From positions 6,820,001 through 6,884,000 of the forward strand of contig NZ_CP108677.1 of NCBI RefSeq assembly GCF_035994945.1: 64,000 bases of DNA, in the 5' to 3' direction. Below the pieces are notes generated by a model. That model made no database searches. It saw only the letters and a list, made by a program, of their open reading frames with translations, and was not told where the DNA came from. The stretch is from Streptomyces sp. NBC_01216. Its GTDB lineage: Bacteria > Actinomycetota > Actinomycetes > Streptomycetales > Streptomycetaceae. The position numbers were made by a program, and so were the translations under genes. Shown one piece after another: positions 51,882 to 61,290 of this stretch; positions within the stretch are counted from its first letter, which is position 1, and each line of letters starts with the position of its first letter.

Positions 51882-52729
51882 GACACCCCTCCCGCCGGGT
51901 GGACAGGGGGAACAGCGGGAGCGGCAGGAGAGGCGGGGACGGCCTGAACGCCGCCGGGCAGCAGGTACACCTCGGGGACCCGCGGGATCGTGCCGTCGGG
52001 GAACAGGGCGTTCACCTGGGTGCGGTAGCCCCGGATCAGCTCGGCCTTCGCGCCGAGTCCCCGGTCCCAGGACGCCTCGGTGGCCGCGAGCCCGGAGACG
52101 AAGTCCGGGTCGGGCGCGGCGCGCAGATTGTAGGGGAAGTCGCTGTAGTAGACGACCGGCAGACCGCTCCGCTCGGCGGCCGTCCGCACCAGCAGGTGAT
52201 CGGCGTGCCCGCCGACACCGAGCGGCGCGAGCACCAGCCCGCGGCCTCCGGGCAGCAGTTCCCGCACGGTGTCGGTCACCTGCCGCACGGTCTTCGCGTC
52301 ACTGGGCGCGAGATACCCGCGCGACAGGTGCAGCCGGTGCGTCGGATACACGTGGCCGAGCTCGGGCAGCAGCCGGGCGGCCAGGCGGCGGCCCCGGTTC
52401 TGCGCGGCGACACGGCGGAAGAGACCGTCCACGAAACCACCGTGGAACCGGTCGACGCCGAGCTTCGCCAGTACCGCCCGGTCCTCGGCACGCCGCTCCA
52501 TGTACAGCTCCTCGGCGTTCGCCGCCCCGGTCTGCCGCAGGAACTGGCGGGCCGACAGCGTGTACGGCGGAGGGGCTCCCTCCGTGAAGACCGTCATCAC
52601 CGTCACGGAGGAGCGGTCCCGCAGCTCCCCGAGGAGCGCGCCGCAGGACAGCACGGCGTCGTCCGGGTGGGGCGAGAGCACCAGCAGGACTCCGCAACGG
52701 GACAGCGCGGTCAGCGCGTCGACTGCCAT
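51878..52729 (-). CDS. PIG-L-family deacetylase
   Basis: The product has 283 residues. The zinc site is evident: LSPHPDDAVLSCG at about 19-31 and GVGGHADHLLV at about 180, giving the two HPDD residues and the HxxH histidine. Members remove acetyl from N-acetyl-hexosamine lipids or related sugars (LmbE, MshB, GlcNAc-PI). In this operon it would free amino groups on a sugar or lipid-linked intermediate. It overlaps the next gene upstream by 19 bases. Confidence 0.88.
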   Translation of the reverse strand: MAVDALTALSRCGVLLVLSPHPDDAVLSCGALLGELRDRSSVTVMTVFTEGAPPPYTLSARQFLRQTGAANAEELYMERRAEDRAVLAKLGVDRFHGGFVDGLFRRVAAQNRGRRLAARLLPELGHVYPTHRLHLSRGYLAPSDAKTVRQVTDTVRELLPGGRGLVLAPLGVGGHADHLLVRTAAERSGLPVVYYSDFPYNLRAAPDPDFVSGLAATEASWDRGLGAKAELIRGYRTQVNALFPDGTIPRVPEVYLLPGGVQAVPASPAAPAVPPVHPAGGVS

Positions 52730-54615
52730 GACGTTCTCCGGTCCTTCCGCGGCCGCCGCCGCAGGGCGGGGCCGTCGACGAGCCGACGGGTGAGCGCGAG
52801 ATAGGCGCTCGTCATCTCGTCCCATGTGTAGTGCTGTGCGGCCAGACCCGCCTGCCGTCCCAGGCGTCCCCGCAGTACGGGGTCGGAGGCCAGCGCCGCC
52901 ATCCGTTCGCCGAACGCCGCCGTGTCGAAGGGGGGCACGGCCACGTCGCCGCCGCCTCGCATCCAGCGCAGCGCCGGCAGGTCGAAGTGGAGCACCGGTT
53001 TGCCGTACGCCATGCCCTCCAGCGCGACCAGGCCGAAGGACTCGTGGCGCGAGGGCATGACCAGGAAGGCACTGTCCCGCAGCAGCCGCCGCTTCAGTTC
53101 CTCGTCCGCGTACCCCACCCAGCGCACCCCGGGCCCCCGCGCCTGCAGGAGCTGCGAGAGCCGGCGTTCCTCGGCGGCGGTGCCCCGGCCGGCCAGCACG
53201 AGCTCCATCTGCGGCCGGCCGCTTCCGTAGGCGTCCAGCAGAAGGTCGAGCCCCTTGGTCCAGGTGTCGATCCGCCCCAGGAAGAGAATGGAGTCCCCGC
53301 TGCCGACCCCCGTGTCGTCCGGCCCGCGCTGCTCGACCCCGTTGGCGATCACATGCACGGAGGCGCGTGGGCTGAGCCGGCGCACCGCCGAGGCGTCGGC
53401 CTCGTTCAGTGCCACGATGTTCCGGTAGCAGCGCAGCCCGACCCGCTCCACCAGGAAGAACGGCAGATGGTAGCGGCGCCACAGGGCCTCGGCGCTGCGC
53501 CCCTGGTCGATGCCGACGACGGGCGACCGGGACACCAGCGGCAGGAAACTCGTCGAGAACGGCGGCGTGAAGCTCTCCAGCCACACGTCGTGCCGGATCC
53601 GCCGGGCCACCAGTGGCAGCAGGGCCAGGAACAGCAGCTGTCCGGCCCGCGGCCCGGCCCGGCACACGGGCAGCATCACGTAGCGGACGCCGTGGCGTTG
53701 TTCGGACCCGGCGTTGCGGCCCGCCGTCACCACGGTCACCTGGTAGTGCTCGGCGAGCCGCCGCGCCACCTTCTCCACCACGAGGGCGCCGCCACCGCGG
53801 TACGCGGAGTTCCCCGCGTCGTCGTAGACCGAGACGACGACCCGCTTGCGGCGTTCGGTGCCGGTGCCGGAGGGGAGACCGGACGCCCGTGCCGGGTGGC
53901 GCCCGGCACCGCGTGCCGCCGGGTCCGAGGATGGCGGCACGATGTCGAGGACGCTTTCCAGGGCGGCGGCCGCGACCGCGTCCGGCGGCCGCTCGCCGTC
54001 GAGCCCGGCCACCCGCGGCAGCCGGGCCGCCCACGTGCGATGTCGCGCCCACCAGGAGGCCGGTGAGCCCGCCGCCGCCTCCCAACCGCGGTGGGCCAGC
54101 GTGTCCGGCAGGGTCTCCGGGACAAGGGTCAGGTCGTAGCGGTCGGAGATCCGGAGGAAGCGCCCGCTCGCGGCGCCGCCGGCCGGCAGGTCGAACTTCA
54201 CCAGTCCGTCCAGTGGCCCCCGGTCGGTCACCACCACGGCGGGCCGGCCCCGGGCCACGACGGCGGCACCCAGCCGGGCCACGCGGATGCGCAGCGCGAG
54301 CTCGCCCGCGTCGACGAAGGCGTGGGCACGGCGGAGCCACGGTCCCCGGTGCGCGGGCCGCGGTGCCCACTCACCCACCCCCGTCCTGCCCGGCTCCCCC
54401 GCCACCCTCACCCGTGGGGGAACCGGGAACCAGCGGCAGAGCACACAGCCGTAGCAGTGCGCGGTCACCACCGCGTACCCGCGGCGGCGCAGCCCTCCGG
54501 CGAGGGCGCGCACCAGCGACGACTTCCCGGTGTGGTCCGGCCCGGACACCGCCACGAGCAGCGGCGCCCGTCGTACGTCCTCGCTGCCGCTCCGTCGATC
54601 CGTCATGGCGCTCAC
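52711..54615 (-). CDS. Thymidylate-kinase-like P-loop domain fused to a GT4 glycosyltransferase
   Basis: The 634-residue protein starts at GTG 54615 in a GTGA overlap. Residues 15-230 form a P-loop kinase: VAVSGPDHTGKSSLVRAL (Walker A), VVVTDRGPLDGLVKFDLP (DR motif) and a lid-like region. From about 258 a GT4 glycosyltransferase begins: VVVSVYDDAGNSAYRGGGALVVEKVARRL (read in part), SILFLGRIDTWTKGLDLLL at about 440 and VMPSRHESFGLVALEGMAYGKPVL at about 525 with the E-x7-E motif. Such a fusion is unusual; the kinase may phosphorylate a lipid, sugar or nucleoside precursor. Confidence 0.85.
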   Translation of the reverse strand: MSAMTDRRSGSEDVRRAPLLVAVSGPDHTGKSSLVRALAGGLRRRGYAVVTAHCYGCVLCRWFPVPPRVRVAGEPGRTGVGEWAPRPAHRGPWLRRAHAFVDAGELALRIRVARLGAAVVARGRPAVVVTDRGPLDGLVKFDLPAGGAASGRFLRISDRYDLTLVPETLPDTLAHRGWEAAAGSPASWWARHRTWAARLPRVAGLDGERPPDAVAAAALESVLDIVPPSSDPAARGAGRHPARASGLPSGTGTERRKRVVVSVYDDAGNSAYRGGGALVVEKVARRLAEHYQVTVVTAGRNAGSEQRHGVRYVMLPVCRAGPRAGQLLFLALLPLVARRIRHDVWLESFTPPFSTSFLPLVSRSPVVGIDQGRSAEALWRRYHLPFFLVERVGLRCYRNIVALNEADASAVRRLSPRASVHVIANGVEQRGPDDTGVGSGDSILFLGRIDTWTKGLDLLLDAYGSGRPQMELVLAGRGTAAEERRLSQLLQARGPGVRWVGYADEELKRRLLRDSAFLVMPSRHESFGLVALEGMAYGKPVLHFDLPALRWMRGGGDVAVPPFDTAAFGERMAALASDPVLRGRLGRQAGLAAQHYTWDEMTSAYLALTRRLVDGPALRRRPRKDRRTSWQSTR

Positions 54616-57056
54616 GACTCCCTCCTCCGGACCCGCTTGGCCACCACCAGCGGAACCCGGAGCGACGCCTCACGCGCCGCGACGCGCAGCCGGCCCTGGC
54701 CGAGGAGATGACCTGAATGTTCCGCCCCCACCCGCAGGGAGGTACCCACGGACAGCGGCAGCGGCAGCCGCACCGCCTCCCCGCGGTCCAGCCGCGCCAT
54801 CGCGTCCCGTGCCGCGCCCAGCGCCAGTCCGCCACCGGCCGACCAACCCTCACGAGCCGCCTCCCGGAGCGCCTCGGCGACCACGTCGGGGCGCAGCAGC
54901 GGCCGGAGGGCGAGCAGTTCGGACAGGTCCAGGGTGAGGTTCTGGAACAGCGCGTGTGCCAGCCAGATGCGCAGGCGGTCGGCCGGGCAGGGGATCAGCC
55001 AGTCGGGGCGGGGGTCCCGCGCACGCCCGGCGGCCACGTCGGGATCGCCGCTCCCGGCGGGCAGCGCCCGGGCGAACAGGCGGTCGGTCGGTACCACCGG
55101 AACCCCGAACCAGGAGACAGCGGTGTGCAGGTGCGCCGCGGGCCCGCTCGCCGGATCGAGCAGAACCTTGGAGGAACGCTCCAGCCAGTACCGCTCACGG
55201 CGCACGTACCAGCCCGCGAGGACCTCCTGCGCGTGCTGCCAGCGTCCGTACGGGACGACGAGGTCGAAGTTGCCGTACACGTAGTCGCCCGACAGGTCGG
55301 CCTTGATGAGGACCGTGGGGATGCCGGCGCTCCGCAGGCGGCCGGTCGACTCGAACAGATTGCGCCGGAACAGGCCGGTGGCGGCGGCCACCTCGGCCCG
55401 CGTGGTGGCCAGCCGTTCCGGGTAGGCGCGGGCGAGCACGCCTTCGACCTGGTTGCGCCGGGCCAGCGCGAGCGCGCCCAGCAGCTCGGCCTCCGTGGCG
55501 GGCCTGGGCCGGCCGTGCCAGACCGCGTCCACGAGCACCCGTACGGACCGTTCCCCGTCCGGCGGTTCGGGGGTGTGATGCCCGGCCGGGTGCGGTGCCG
55601 CCGGCGGGCCGGGCGAGGTGTCGCCCGGGGCGATCGGCGGCAGGTCGCCGGTGGGCTCACTGTGCCGTCCGAAGAACCACCGCAGGGCGAGTGCCGTGAC
55701 GACGGCTGCGACGCCGAACCACGCCACCGGGAAAGGCCGCAGCAGGACAAGTCCTCCCGCCAGGGCGAGCAGCCACAGCGGCCGGGGGCCCAGGAGGGCG
55801 CGCCGTGCCCGGAAACCGTGGACGCGCGCATGGCGGACCCCGAGTACGAGCAGCGCCAGCAGCGTGCCGGCCAGACCGCCCACCGCCATGCCGACGACAC
55901 CGTGCGCCGACCAGCCGTACCCGAGCCCCGTCACGTACACGGCGAGCCCGGCGAGCAGTGGCTTCAGGCAGGCGTAGTCGTTGACGGCCTGGCAGAACGT
56001 CACGAGCAGCGCGAGGGCGCCGAGTGCGAGGCCGGTCACGGCCGTGAGCGAGAGCAGGACGCCGACCTCCGTGTAGCCGGCGGGGAAGACGCGGGACAGG
56101 AGGGATCCGGGCGTGGTGGCGACGACCGCCGTCATCGGCACCGCCACCTTGAGATACATCCGCAGGGCGTCGCCGGTGAGCGGCGCGCCCGCCCGGCGTC
56201 GCGAGAGCGCCGGCAGGAAGGCGATCGAGACGGCGCTCGCGAGAAAGAGCGGCACCCGGCCCAGCATCACCGCGGCCTGGTAACTCGCCGCCTCGGAACG
56301 GTCGGTGGGGAGCGTCGCCACCAGGATCACGTCCACCGCGGCCATCAGGGCCACCACACCCTGCAGCGAGGCCACCCCGACCGCTCGGCGCCACAGCGCG
56401 CGGTTGGCCGTGGCCGCCAGCCACGGCCGTCCGTGGCCGCCGCGGAACCCGCGCGGCCGGACGAGCAGGAACGGCAGCACACCGACCCCGAACGCCGCGA
56501 GCGCCCCCGCCTCGCCGAGGCCCAGGGCGGCGACGAACACCAGCCCCACGGCCGTCTTCAGCACCGCCTCGGCGGTCGTGACCACGCCGAGGGTGCGCAG
56601 GCGCTCGGTGCCCTGCAGCCAGCCCGCGCTGACCCGGGTGACGTAGATGAGGAAGGTGGCGCCCGCGATGACCAGTGTGGTGGAGGTGCCGGCGAACTGC
56701 GCGGCCACGAGGGCGACCACGAGCGCCGCGAGGACGCCGCCGATCACGCCGGTGACCACCGCGAACCGGACCGCCTCGGACCGCGCCGCCTCCGACTGGG
56801 CCCGTGCGAGCGCCTGGGCGAGCATCCACGGCACGGTCACCACGGCGATCGCCGCCGTGCACACGACCAGGCCCTGCCCGGCCGCGAACACCGCGTAGTC
56901 CCCGACGTCCAGCAGACGGGTCAGCACCAGCGCGTACGCGTAGTTGAGCACGCCGACCGCCACGGCGGCGGTCGCGATCCACCGCGCACCGTGCACGGCC
57001 GTCACCGCGTCCGAGCGGGCGGGCGCACGCCGGGCCGTTGACTGGGCGGACTTCAC
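54612..57056 (-). CDS. Polysaccharide flippase fused to a nucleotidyltransferase-like domain
   Basis: The 814-residue product starts at GTG 57056 (GTGA overlap). Residues 25-465 have about fourteen membrane helices in a MOP/Wzx pattern (NYAYALVLTRLLDVGDYAVFAAGQGL at the start, read in part). A Pro-rich linker follows (about 470-510). The C-terminal 300 residues resemble NTP_transf_5-type proteins: GALALARRNQVEGVLARAYPE, then IPTVLIKADLSGDYVYGNFDLVVPYGRW (read in part). The usual DxD is reduced to NFD, so the domain may be inactive. It would flip a lipid-linked glycan. Confidence 0.85.
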   Translation of the reverse strand: MKSAQSTARRAPARSDAVTAVHGARWIATAAVAVGVLNYAYALVLTRLLDVGDYAVFAAGQGLVVCTAAIAVVTVPWMLAQALARAQSEAARSEAVRFAVVTGVIGGVLAALVVALVAAQFAGTSTTLVIAGATFLIYVTRVSAGWLQGTERLRTLGVVTTAEAVLKTAVGLVFVAALGLGEAGALAAFGVGVLPFLLVRPRGFRGGHGRPWLAATANRALWRRAVGVASLQGVVALMAAVDVILVATLPTDRSEAASYQAAVMLGRVPLFLASAVSIAFLPALSRRRAGAPLTGDALRMYLKVAVPMTAVVATTPGSLLSRVFPAGYTEVGVLLSLTAVTGLALGALALLVTFCQAVNDYACLKPLLAGLAVYVTGLGYGWSAHGVVGMAVGGLAGTLLALLVLGVRHARVHGFRARRALLGPRPLWLLALAGGLVLLRPFPVAWFGVAAVVTALALRWFFGRHSEPTGDLPPIAPGDTSPGPPAAPHPAGHHTPEPPDGERSVRVLVDAVWHGRPRPATEAELLGALALARRNQVEGVLARAYPERLATTRAEVAAATGLFRRNLFESTGRLRSAGIPTVLIKADLSGDYVYGNFDLVVPYGRWQHAQEVLAGWYVRRERYWLERSSKVLLDPASGPAAHLHTAVSWFGVPVVPTDRLFARALPAGSGDPDVAAGRARDPRPDWLIPCPADRLRIWLAHALFQNLTLDLSELLALRPLLRPDVVAEALREAAREGWSAGGGLALGAARDAMARLDRGEAVRLPLPLSVGTSLRVGAEHSGHLLGQGRLRVAAREASLRVPLVVAKRVRRRES

Positions 57057-58675
57057 GGCCCGGCCCCGGTCCTGGGGGCGGAGCGGGGCAGCGGGCCCCG
57101 CAGGGGACGGGCCGGGGGCGCCGGCGTCGGCCGCCCGGCGCCGGTTCCGGGCGTCCGCACGGGCGGCGTGGTGCCCTCACCGGGCCCGGACGGGGCCTCA
57201 GCGGTTCCGGGGGAGGGGGGCGGGGTCCCGAGGCGCCGGGAGGGCCCTCCCACCAGGACGTCCCGGACGCCGGCCAGGGTGACGGTCGCGTCGTCGATCC
57301 CGAGCCGGGCCAGCGCGCCGAGTGCCTGGACCTCGTCGCAGCCGTGCAGCAGCACCTGGAAGGTGTCGTCGTCCCGGCGCCAGACATCGGTCCGCCGCAG
57401 GGCCTCGCGGACGGCCCGCTCGGTCGCGGCGGTGTCGCCCGTGGTGAACCGGGTGACCACGGCGAGGTCGTTGGCACCGCGCCGGGACCTCCGGTGCCGG
57501 CGGACGCGGTGCATCTCCTCCAGCAGGACCTGGGCGAGCCGCTCTGCGCTCGCGTCCCAGGAGAACGCGGCCGCCCAGGCCCGGCAGCGGGCCGCGGTCC
57601 GCTCGCGGGCGGCCGGGTCGGCCAGTTCCTCCAGGGCCGCCGCGACGCCTTCGCCGAGATCGGCGGCGGGGTCGAGCAGGCGCCCGTTGACACCGGGCTG
57701 GACGGCGTCGCGCAGCCCGGGTACGTCGTAGGCGAGCGCCGGGGTGCCGACCGCGTTGGCCTCGATCACGGTGAGGCCCCAGCCTTCGGCGACCGACGGC
57801 ACCACTGTCAGCCACGCGTGATGGAACAGTTCCTCCCTGCGCGCGTCGCTGACGTGCCCGTGGAAGGTGACGGCGGACGTCACTCCGAGGGTCTGCGCGA
57901 GGGTGCGCAGCGCGGGCCGTTCGGGGCCGTCGCCGCAGATGTCGAGGTGCAGCGCGGGCGTGCGGCGCAGCAGCGCGGGCATGGCCTGTACCAGCAGGTC
58001 CACGCGCTTCTGCGGGACGAGCCGGCTGACCACGGTGAGCGCGGGGGTGGCACTGCGGGTGCCGCCGGGCGGGTCGGGCAGGTCGACGGGGCGCCCGTTG
58101 GGGACGATGTGCAAGGGGTTGCCGAAGCCGAGTTCGCGGCGGGCGCCCTCCCGGGTGGAGGGGGAGACCACGACGAGCGGCCGTCCCCGGTAGACCCGTC
58201 GGCTGACCTGCTTCTCCAGGAGCCGGCCGAGCGCGTTCAGCGGCCAGCGGAAGCGGACGTCGAACTGCTGCTGGTGGATGTGGTGGATGACGCACAGGTC
58301 GGCCGTCCAGTGCGGGGTGAGGAGGGGGGAGAAGAACGGGATGCCGTTCTGGAAGTCGATCACGGCGTCGTAGGCGTGCCGGTTGCGCAACAGGTGTGCG
58401 GCGGCCGCCGCGTAGACGCCGAAGGTTCCGCCGCCGCGCACGATCCGCATCCCGTCGCGGTGCTCGCGCGCCCGCGAGCCGGGATAGCGCGAGGAGACGA
58501 AGGTGACGTGCGCGCCGACGGCCGAGAAGCGGCGGGCGATCTCGTGCGCGTACGCCTCCGCACCACCGGCGTCGGGGTGCCAGGGGTCACGCCAGTTCAG
58601 GAAGGCGAGATCGAGGCGGTCCAGCCGGTCGAGGGCGGCTGCGGGGGTGGGGCTCGGTGCGGTCATCGTGGTCAC
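57053..58675 (-). CDS. Glycosyltransferase family 4 with C-terminal extension
   Basis: The protein has 540 residues from GTG 58675 (GTGA overlap); ATG 58666 is possible. The GT4 core runs from about 20 to 400: WRDPWHPDAGGAEAYAHEIARRF at the N-terminus, LTVVSRLVPQKRVDLLVQAMP at about 215, and VVPSVAEGWGLTVIEANAVGTPAL at about 305 with the E-x7-E pair. A C-terminal extension (about 430-540) has a small mixed domain and a Pro/Arg tail. It is probably an initiating or early transferase in the cluster. Confidence 0.87.
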   Translation of the reverse strand: MTTMTAPSPTPAAALDRLDRLDLAFLNWRDPWHPDAGGAEAYAHEIARRFSAVGAHVTFVSSRYPGSRAREHRDGMRIVRGGGTFGVYAAAAAHLLRNRHAYDAVIDFQNGIPFFSPLLTPHWTADLCVIHHIHQQQFDVRFRWPLNALGRLLEKQVSRRVYRGRPLVVVSPSTREGARRELGFGNPLHIVPNGRPVDLPDPPGGTRSATPALTVVSRLVPQKRVDLLVQAMPALLRRTPALHLDICGDGPERPALRTLAQTLGVTSAVTFHGHVSDARREELFHHAWLTVVPSVAEGWGLTVIEANAVGTPALAYDVPGLRDAVQPGVNGRLLDPAADLGEGVAAALEELADPAARERTAARCRAWAAAFSWDASAERLAQVLLEEMHRVRRHRRSRRGANDLAVVTRFTTGDTAATERAVREALRRTDVWRRDDDTFQVLLHGCDEVQALGALARLGIDDATVTLAGVRDVLVGGPSRRLGTPPPSPGTAEAPSGPGEGTTPPVRTPGTGAGRPTPAPPARPLRGPLPRSAPRTGAGP

Positions 58676-59433
58676 CTGGTCAGGGAGATGCGCAGCAGGT
58701 CCGTCATGGACCGCAGTCCGTCGCGCCGTGCGGAGAACGTCGACCCCTCCTGGTCGGTCCAGTCGACCGGCACCTCCACGACGTCGTGTCCGGCCTTGAC
58801 GACACGGGCGAGCAGTTCGACGTCGAAGGCGAAGCCGTCGACGTGGCAGTCGTGGACGATCTCCCGGCCGAGCGGGCCGGGGAAGAACTTGAAGCCGCAC
58901 TGGGTGTCGGCGACGTCCGGCAGCGTCAGCCGGGCGAGGGCGCGGAAGACCGCGCCGCCACCGCGGCGCAGCCTCGGCTGCTCGACGGTGAGGTGCGCGC
59001 CGGGCGCGTGCCGGGAGGCGATCACGGCTCCGTGGCCCGCGCGCAGCAGGGCCATGACGGGGTCGAGGGTCTCGATGGGGGTGGCGTTGTCGGCGTCTGC
59101 GTAGCCGACGTAGCGGGCGGCGGAGGTCTCGATGCCTCGCCGCACGGCGGCGCCCTTCCCCCGGTCTCCGCAGCCGATGACGTGGAGACCCACGGAGCGT
59201 CCCATGGCGGAGGCGGCGAACCGGTCGAGGCAGTCGGGGGTGCCGTCCACACTGTTGTTGTCGACCACGACCACGGCGGAGGACCAGGGGCGGCGGGCGA
59301 GGAACCGCAGGGCACCGGCGACGGTGGCGGGCAGCCGTTCGCGCTCGTTGAAGGCCGGGATGACCAGCTCGAGTTCGACCGGGGGCCGGGTGAGCGAGCG
59401 GGGGAGTGTGGCATGCGCGTCGACGTGCGTCAT
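58672..59433 (-). CDS. Glycosyltransferase family 2 (polyprenyl-phosphate sugar synthase-like)
   Basis: The product has 253 residues from ATG 59433, with GAGGAGGCG upstream. The GT-A fold shows LVIPAFNERERLPATV, VVVDNNSVDGTPD, GKGAAVRRGI and the metal site YVGYADADNATP, followed by DTQCGFKFFPG and VPVDWTDQEGSTFS. These are hallmarks of the Alg5/DPM-like group that loads a sugar on polyprenyl phosphate. It is the first gene of the eight-gene operon and would supply the donor for the GT39 enzyme. Confidence 0.88.
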   Translation of the reverse strand: MTHVDAHATLPRSLTRPPVELELVIPAFNERERLPATVAGALRFLARRPWSSAVVVVDNNSVDGTPDCLDRFAASAMGRSVGLHVIGCGDRGKGAAVRRGIETSAARYVGYADADNATPIETLDPVMALLRAGHGAVIASRHAPGAHLTVEQPRLRRGGGAVFRALARLTLPDVADTQCGFKFFPGPLGREIVHDCHVDGFAFDVELLARVVKAGHDVVEVPVDWTDQEGSTFSARRDGLRSMTDLLRISLTR

Positions 59434-60294
59434 CGCGCCTCGCCTCCTCGGGGGCGGGCGCGGCACACGGCTCGCGCGGGGGTACGGGGGATGCGGGGAA
59501 GCACGGCGGGCTCAGGTGTCCGCACCCGTGGTCCGGCCAGGACCGGGAGCCGGGTGGTGGCGGCGCTCGTCAGGTCCCTCCGGGGGCCGCGTGCGGTGGG
59601 GGTCCTCAGGGGCTCCGGGCAGCCGGGCGGCCGTCCGCCCCGACGGCACGGGCGGCCATGGCCGGGGTGGCCACGGTACGCGCGGGCACCGTCGGGGTGG
59701 CCACGGCCGAGGTCGGCACGTCCCGGGTGGTCGTGGCCGGGTGCGACAGGGCTCGGGTGGCCGGGGAGCGGGCGAGCCGCGCCGACGGGACACCGGACGG
59801 CATGCGACGGACCCCATGCGCGTGATCGGTCTCCCCACCCACCGGGGGAGTGCTCACCCTGGCCCGCCCCTGGCCGGTCTCCGCCGCCCCGCCCGGCGCT
59901 CGGACCTGGGCCCGACGGGCCCGCCGAACGCCGTCGGCCGCCCGCGGTCCGGGTCCGTACGGGACGGGAGCGCCTGCGGCGGGCGGCGCCCCGGGGCCGA
60001 CGGGACTCGGCCCGTCGGCGGCAGCGCCGGTCGGCCTCCCGCAGCCGGTCGGAGGCGCGCCGGGCCGGATGGGATGAGGTGCGGCGGGGACTCCCGCCCG
60101 GGGAACGGCGGCGCTCGGCGGCCGGCCAGTCGGTCACCCGTCGCAGCGGATGCGGTGCGGGTGGCACCGGCGCTCGGTCGATGGGGAGGAAGGTCATGAC
60201 GCGCCATTTCCGACAACCGACCCTGCCGAGGGTCTGGGACGCACTGCCGTGTGCAATGCCTGACTTCCAGCCCTATCACCCGTTTTCGACCCCG
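59434..60294. other. 861-base gap upstream of the glycan operon, no gene supported
   Basis: Long frames exist here but they are arginine- or proline-rich shadows. CGGGGTGGCCACGG occurs twice exactly 30 bases apart (59,663-59,676 and 59,693-59,706). The stretch 60,200-60,300 is less GC-rich and includes an ATG (60,196) with a good GGGAGGAAGG ahead of it, but that frame runs antisense into the GT2 gene. The promoter of the glycan operon should lie in this gap. Confidence 0.4.
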
Positions 60295-61062
60295 TCAACC
60301 GCTGCCTGCGGCAAAACGGTGCAGCGTGTTGCGCGGGCGCTCGGTGACCAGGGTCCGCAGCACCCGGCTGCCGTCACGGATCGTGCGGGAGTGCGACGGC
60401 CCGTGGCGGCGCGGGAGTTCCAGGCTCGGGACCTCCGCGATGCGCAGGCCGTAGTGCAGGGCGTGCGTGACGAGTTCGGCGCCGAGTTCCACGCCGTCCT
60501 CGCGCAGGCCGAGCAGGTCGAGGAACTCCCGGCGGAAGGCGCAGAACCCGTACCAGAGATCGGTCAGCCGCTGCCCGTACAGCTGTCGGGCGAGCCGCAG
60601 CAGCGCCTGGTGCCCGAGTCGCCGGACCAGCGGGTAGGACGCCGTGTCCCCGCCGGCGATGAAGCGCGACCCCTTGACGAAGTCGAATCCGCTGTCGAGG
60701 TAGTGCAGATAGTGCGGGATCTCGGCGGGCGACATGCTGCCGTCGCCGCCGATGAGGACGACGTGGTCGCCGGTCGCGGCCAGCAGCCCGCGGTGCGGGA
60801 CCTCGCCGGCCGCGCAGTCCCAGGGACCCAGCCGACGTACCGGGACCCCGCGCGGGGTGCGCTCGAGGCCGTCCGCACCGGCCCCGACCAGCACGACCTC
60901 GCCCACGGCGGGCGGCAGCCGGGCGAGCAGCCACTCCGCGTCGGGGTCGTCCGGCCGCACCGCCACCACCAGGCTCGCCGTTCGAGCGTTGCCCGGCGGG
61001 TCGTGGTCCGTGGCGCGGCGCATCGGGTGCGGTTCGCCGCTCGTGGGACTCGTGCCGCTCAT
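60295..61062 (-). CDS. Glycosyltransferase family 2
   Basis: The 255-residue product comes from ATG 61062, with GGAGGACGAG upstream. The N-terminal nucleotide-binding strand is reduced (LVVAVRPDDPDAEWLLARLP). The metal site is in VVLIGGDGSMSP, and FVKGSRFIAGGDTASYP and LTDLWYGFCAFRREFLDLLGL follow, typical of GT2 polyprenyl-phosphate sugar transferases. It is divergent from the GH15 gene and separate from the eight-gene operon. Confidence 0.82.
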   Translation of the reverse strand: MSGTSPTSGEPHPMRRATDHDPPGNARTASLVVAVRPDDPDAEWLLARLPPAVGEVVLVGAGADGLERTPRGVPVRRLGPWDCAAGEVPHRGLLAATGDHVVLIGGDGSMSPAEIPHYLHYLDSGFDFVKGSRFIAGGDTASYPLVRRLGHQALLRLARQLYGQRLTDLWYGFCAFRREFLDLLGLREDGVELGAELVTHALHYGLRIAEVPSLELPRRHGPSHSRTIRDGSRVLRTLVTERPRNTLHRFAAGSG

Positions 61063-61290
61063 CGCTCGTCCTCCGGGGTTCCGCGGACGCTTTTCATGAT
61101 CGGCCGGGTTCGCCGGCCGGTCAAGGGACGCCCGGAGGCCCGCGGCCGCGGGATCATACGGAGCGCCGTGAATCCATCGTCCCGCCACCCGGCCGTGCCA
61201 GCCAGGTGGCGGACCCCGCGCCGCGTGTGCCGCGCGGCGGTCTGCCCGCCCGCTTCTGCGGGCCCCGGCGTGCGGGAATACAATCCGTTC

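Noticed and set aside
59430..60197. A 255-codon reverse-strand frame upstream of the glycan operon
   Set aside because: Almost only Arg, Pro, Gly, Ser and Ala with no fold pattern; typical of random frames in GC-rich DNA.
60196..60300. ATG with a good GGGAGGAAGG site on the plus strand
   Set aside because: The frame continues antisense through the GT2 gene and resembles no protein; the lower GC more likely reflects a regulatory region.
58657..61290. Upstream part of a 1,486-codon forward frame that ends with the GH15 gene
   Set aside because: The part before 61,291 runs antisense to two GT2 genes and through non-coding DNA. Only the GH15 part has family sequence and a proper start.
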